Notes under the pieces: model-generated
Database searches by the model: none
The model's input: the letters and a program-made list of their open reading frames with translations, nothing else
Told to the model about the DNA's origin: nothing
Shown: one piece after another, positions 4,862 through 6,131 of the stretch
Numbering within the stretch: position 1 is the stretch's first letter
How the letters are laid out: each line of letters starts with the position of its first letter
Program-made: the position numbers and the translations under genes
From: Pseudomonadota bacterium
Lineage (GTDB): Bacteria > Pseudomonadota > Gammaproteobacteria > Burkholderiales > Burkholderiaceae_C
DNA: 6,131 bases
Assembly (NCBI GenBank): GCA_023436025.1
Contig: JAEZKX010000087.1
Coordinates: 1 to 6,131, forward strand
Direction: 5' to 3'

Positions 4862-6131
4862 ATGCCCACACCGCCGCCACCGGCCGAACCTCCCGAGTAT
4901 TTCGAACAGCCGCCCAGCCGACCGACCACGACGCCGGCGCCGCGCCGCAAGTTGAGCCGGCGTGCCTCCATCCTCGGCACCACCATCGCCCTGCTGCTCG
5001 CCGCCGGCCTGGCCTGGCTGGCCTGGGACCTGACGCGGCCCGCGCAGACCGGGCCGGGCGGCCCCGGCGGTCCCGGCATGGGTGGCCCCGGTGGACCCGG
5101 CGGTCGCGGCGGCGCCACCACCGTGGGCGTGGCCGTGGCCGAGACGGCCGACATCCCGGTGGACCTGCAATCGCTGGGCACCGTGGTGCCCCAGGATGCG
5201 GTGCGCGTGCGGCCGCAGGTGTCGGGCGTGCTGACGCAGGTGCTGTTCCGCGAAGGCCAGATGGTGAAGAAGGGGCAGCTGCTGGCCACCATCGACCCGC
5301 GGCCCTTCGAGCTGGAACTGCAGCAGGCCCAGGGCGCGCGCATGCGCGACGAGGCGCAGCTGGCGGCCGCCCGGGTCACCCTGGAGCGCTTCGAGACGCT
5401 GCTGCGGCAGGACTCGATCGCGCGGCAGGAGGTCGACACGCAGCGCGCCACCGTGCGCCAGCTCGAAGCCGCCGTGGTCAGCGACAAGGCGGCCGAGGGA
5501 ACGGCCCGCCTCAACCTGGGCTACACGCGCATCGTCGCGCCCATCGACGGCCGCGCCGGCCTGCGCACGGTGGACGTGGGCAATACCGTGAGCAGCGGCG
5601 ACACCAACGGCATCGTGCTGATCACCAAGCTGACGCCGATCGACGTCGAGTTCTCGGTGCCGCAGGACCATGCGTCCTGGCTGCAGCACAACGGCGGCGC
5701 CTTCATGGAAGTGAAGGCCTGGGACCGCACGCGCACCACGCTGCTGGACACCGGCGTGTTCGCATCGCTCGACAACCAGATCGACACCCAGACCGGCACG
5801 GTGCGCGCCAAGGCGCGCTTCAACAACACGCGGCTGCAGCTGTTCCCCGGCCAGTTCGTCAACGTGGAGCTGCAGGTGCGGGTGATCCGCGATGCCGTGG
5901 TGGTGCCGGTCTCGGCGGTGCGCCAGGGCGGGCAGGGCGACTTCGTGTTCGTGCTGCAGGAAGACCGCACGGTGAAGCTGCAGCCGGTGGTGCGCGGCCA
6001 GCCGCTGGGCGACCGGGTCCAGGTGGTCAGCGGCCTGAAGGCGGGCGAGCGCGTCATCACCGAGGGCGCGGACCGCCTGCGCGACGGCTCCCGCGTCACG
6101 CTGGCAGGTGACACGCCGCGCGGTCCCGGCG
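4862..6131 (+). CDS. mdtA: MdtA-like RND efflux periplasmic adaptor (3' end outside window)
   Basis: This is the membrane-fusion (HlyD family) subunit that links an inner-membrane RND pump to an outer-membrane channel in multidrug efflux. The frame is open to the window end, with 423 residues present. As homologues are about 415-450 residues, only a short tail should be missing. Order: Pro-rich cytoplasmic N terminus (1-28), basic RRKLSRR, membrane anchor (about 37-56), Gly/Pro-rich linker (64-84), first lipoyl half around VRPQVSGVLTQVLFREGQ (116-133), helical hairpin (about 148-215), second lipoyl half YTRIVAPIDGRAGLRTVDVG (221-240), beta-barrel with TPIDVEFSVP (258-267) and LDNQIDTQTGTVRAKARF (303-320), and membrane-proximal domain from about 345. 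VDVGNTVSSGDTNGIVLIT and LFPGQFVNVEL closely resemble E. coli MdtA. RND pump genes (mdtB/mdtC type) are expected downstream. Substrates cannot be read from the sequence. Confidence 0.94.
   Translation, partial: MPTPPPPAEPPEYFEQPPSRPTTTPAPRRKLSRRASILGTTIALLLAAGLAWLAWDLTRPAQTGPGGPGGPGMGGPGGPGGRGGATTVGVAVAETADIPVDLQSLGTVVPQDAVRVRPQVSGVLTQVLFREGQMVKKGQLLATIDPRPFELELQQAQGARMRDEAQLAAARVTLERFETLLRQDSIARQEVDTQRATVRQLEAAVVSDKAAEGTARLNLGYTRIVAPIDGRAGLRTVDVGNTVSSGDTNGIVLITKLTPIDVEFSVPQDHASWLQHNGGAFMEVKAWDRTRTTLLDTGVFASLDNQIDTQTGTVRAKARFNNTRLQLFPGQFVNVELQVRVIRDAVVVPVSAVRQGGQGDFVFVLQEDRTVKLQPVVRGQPLGDRVQVVSGLKAGERVITEGADRLRDGSRVTLAGDTPRGPG
5051..5113 (+). repeat. Gly-Gly-Pro repeat linker within mdtA
   Basis: Residues 64-84 consist of short Gly-Gly-Pro units interrupted once by Met73 and ending in Gly-Arg-Gly-Gly. 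At DNA level this is an imperfect repeat of GGCGGYCCC-type units. It lies between the membrane anchor and the first lipoyl half, so it should be a flexible periplasmic tether. E. coli MdtA has a less regular Gly/Arg-rich stretch in the same place. Confidence 0.8.

Noticed and set aside
4796..5689. Minus-strand open frames opposite mdtA (also 4669-5514 and 5521-6114)
   Set aside because: These are antisense shadows without recognisable domains; strong MdtA similarity lies on the plus strand.
4768..6111. Plus-strand open frame (447 codons) overlapping mdtA
   Set aside because: It is an Arg/Gly/His-rich out-of-frame reading of mdtA. The true adaptor frame starts at 4862 with a good ribosome binding site and runs off the window.

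Overview
The window is GC-rich bacterial DNA (visibly near 70% G+C). It is densely packed, and every gene lies on the + strand. The gene set is a cobalamin nucleotide-loop cluster written cobT-cobS-cobC, a single-domain universal stress protein, a class I methyltransferase, a PafA-type alkaline phosphatase lipoprotein and an MdtA-type RND adaptor. Together with the GC-rich codon use, this suggests a Gram-negative gammaproteobacterium, most likely of the Xanthomonadaceae/Lysobacteraceae (Lysobacter, Luteimonas or Xanthomonas type). That placement is inferred from protein flavour and gene order; no marker gene is present.

Region 1 (1-1786) is the 3' end of a cobalamin operon. cobT (C-terminal part only), cobS and cobC are joined by 4-bp stop/start overlaps (ATGA, GTGA), so they are probably translationally coupled. 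CobT activates the lower-ligand base, CobS joins it to adenosylcobinamide-GDP, and CobC removes the phosphate.

Region 2 (1787-3192) begins with a short gap carrying a sigma70-like promoter, then a universal stress protein whose ATP-loop motif is altered. Directly after its stop codon is a 219-bp element with 30-bp imperfect terminal inverted repeats and a possible TGA duplication. I read it as a non-autonomous (MITE-like) element. A methyltransferase gene starts 12 bp beyond it. Removing the element and one TGA would leave the two genes only 9 bp apart, with the ribosome binding site overlapping the stop codon, so the element appears to have split a former operon.

Region 3 (3189-4649) is a lipoprotein phosphatase of the alkaline phosphatase superfamily, starting next to the methyltransferase stop. 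It keeps the residues that mark PafA-like phosphomonoesterases.

Region 4 (4650-6131) is a 212-bp leader with an imperfect hairpin at the phosphatase stop and a strong compound dyad just before the ribosome binding site, followed by an mdtA-like gene that runs off the window. The RND pump genes would be expected downstream.

I see no CRISPR array, tRNA, rRNA, riboswitch or defence system. The least ordinary object is the inverted-repeat element at 2302-2520.
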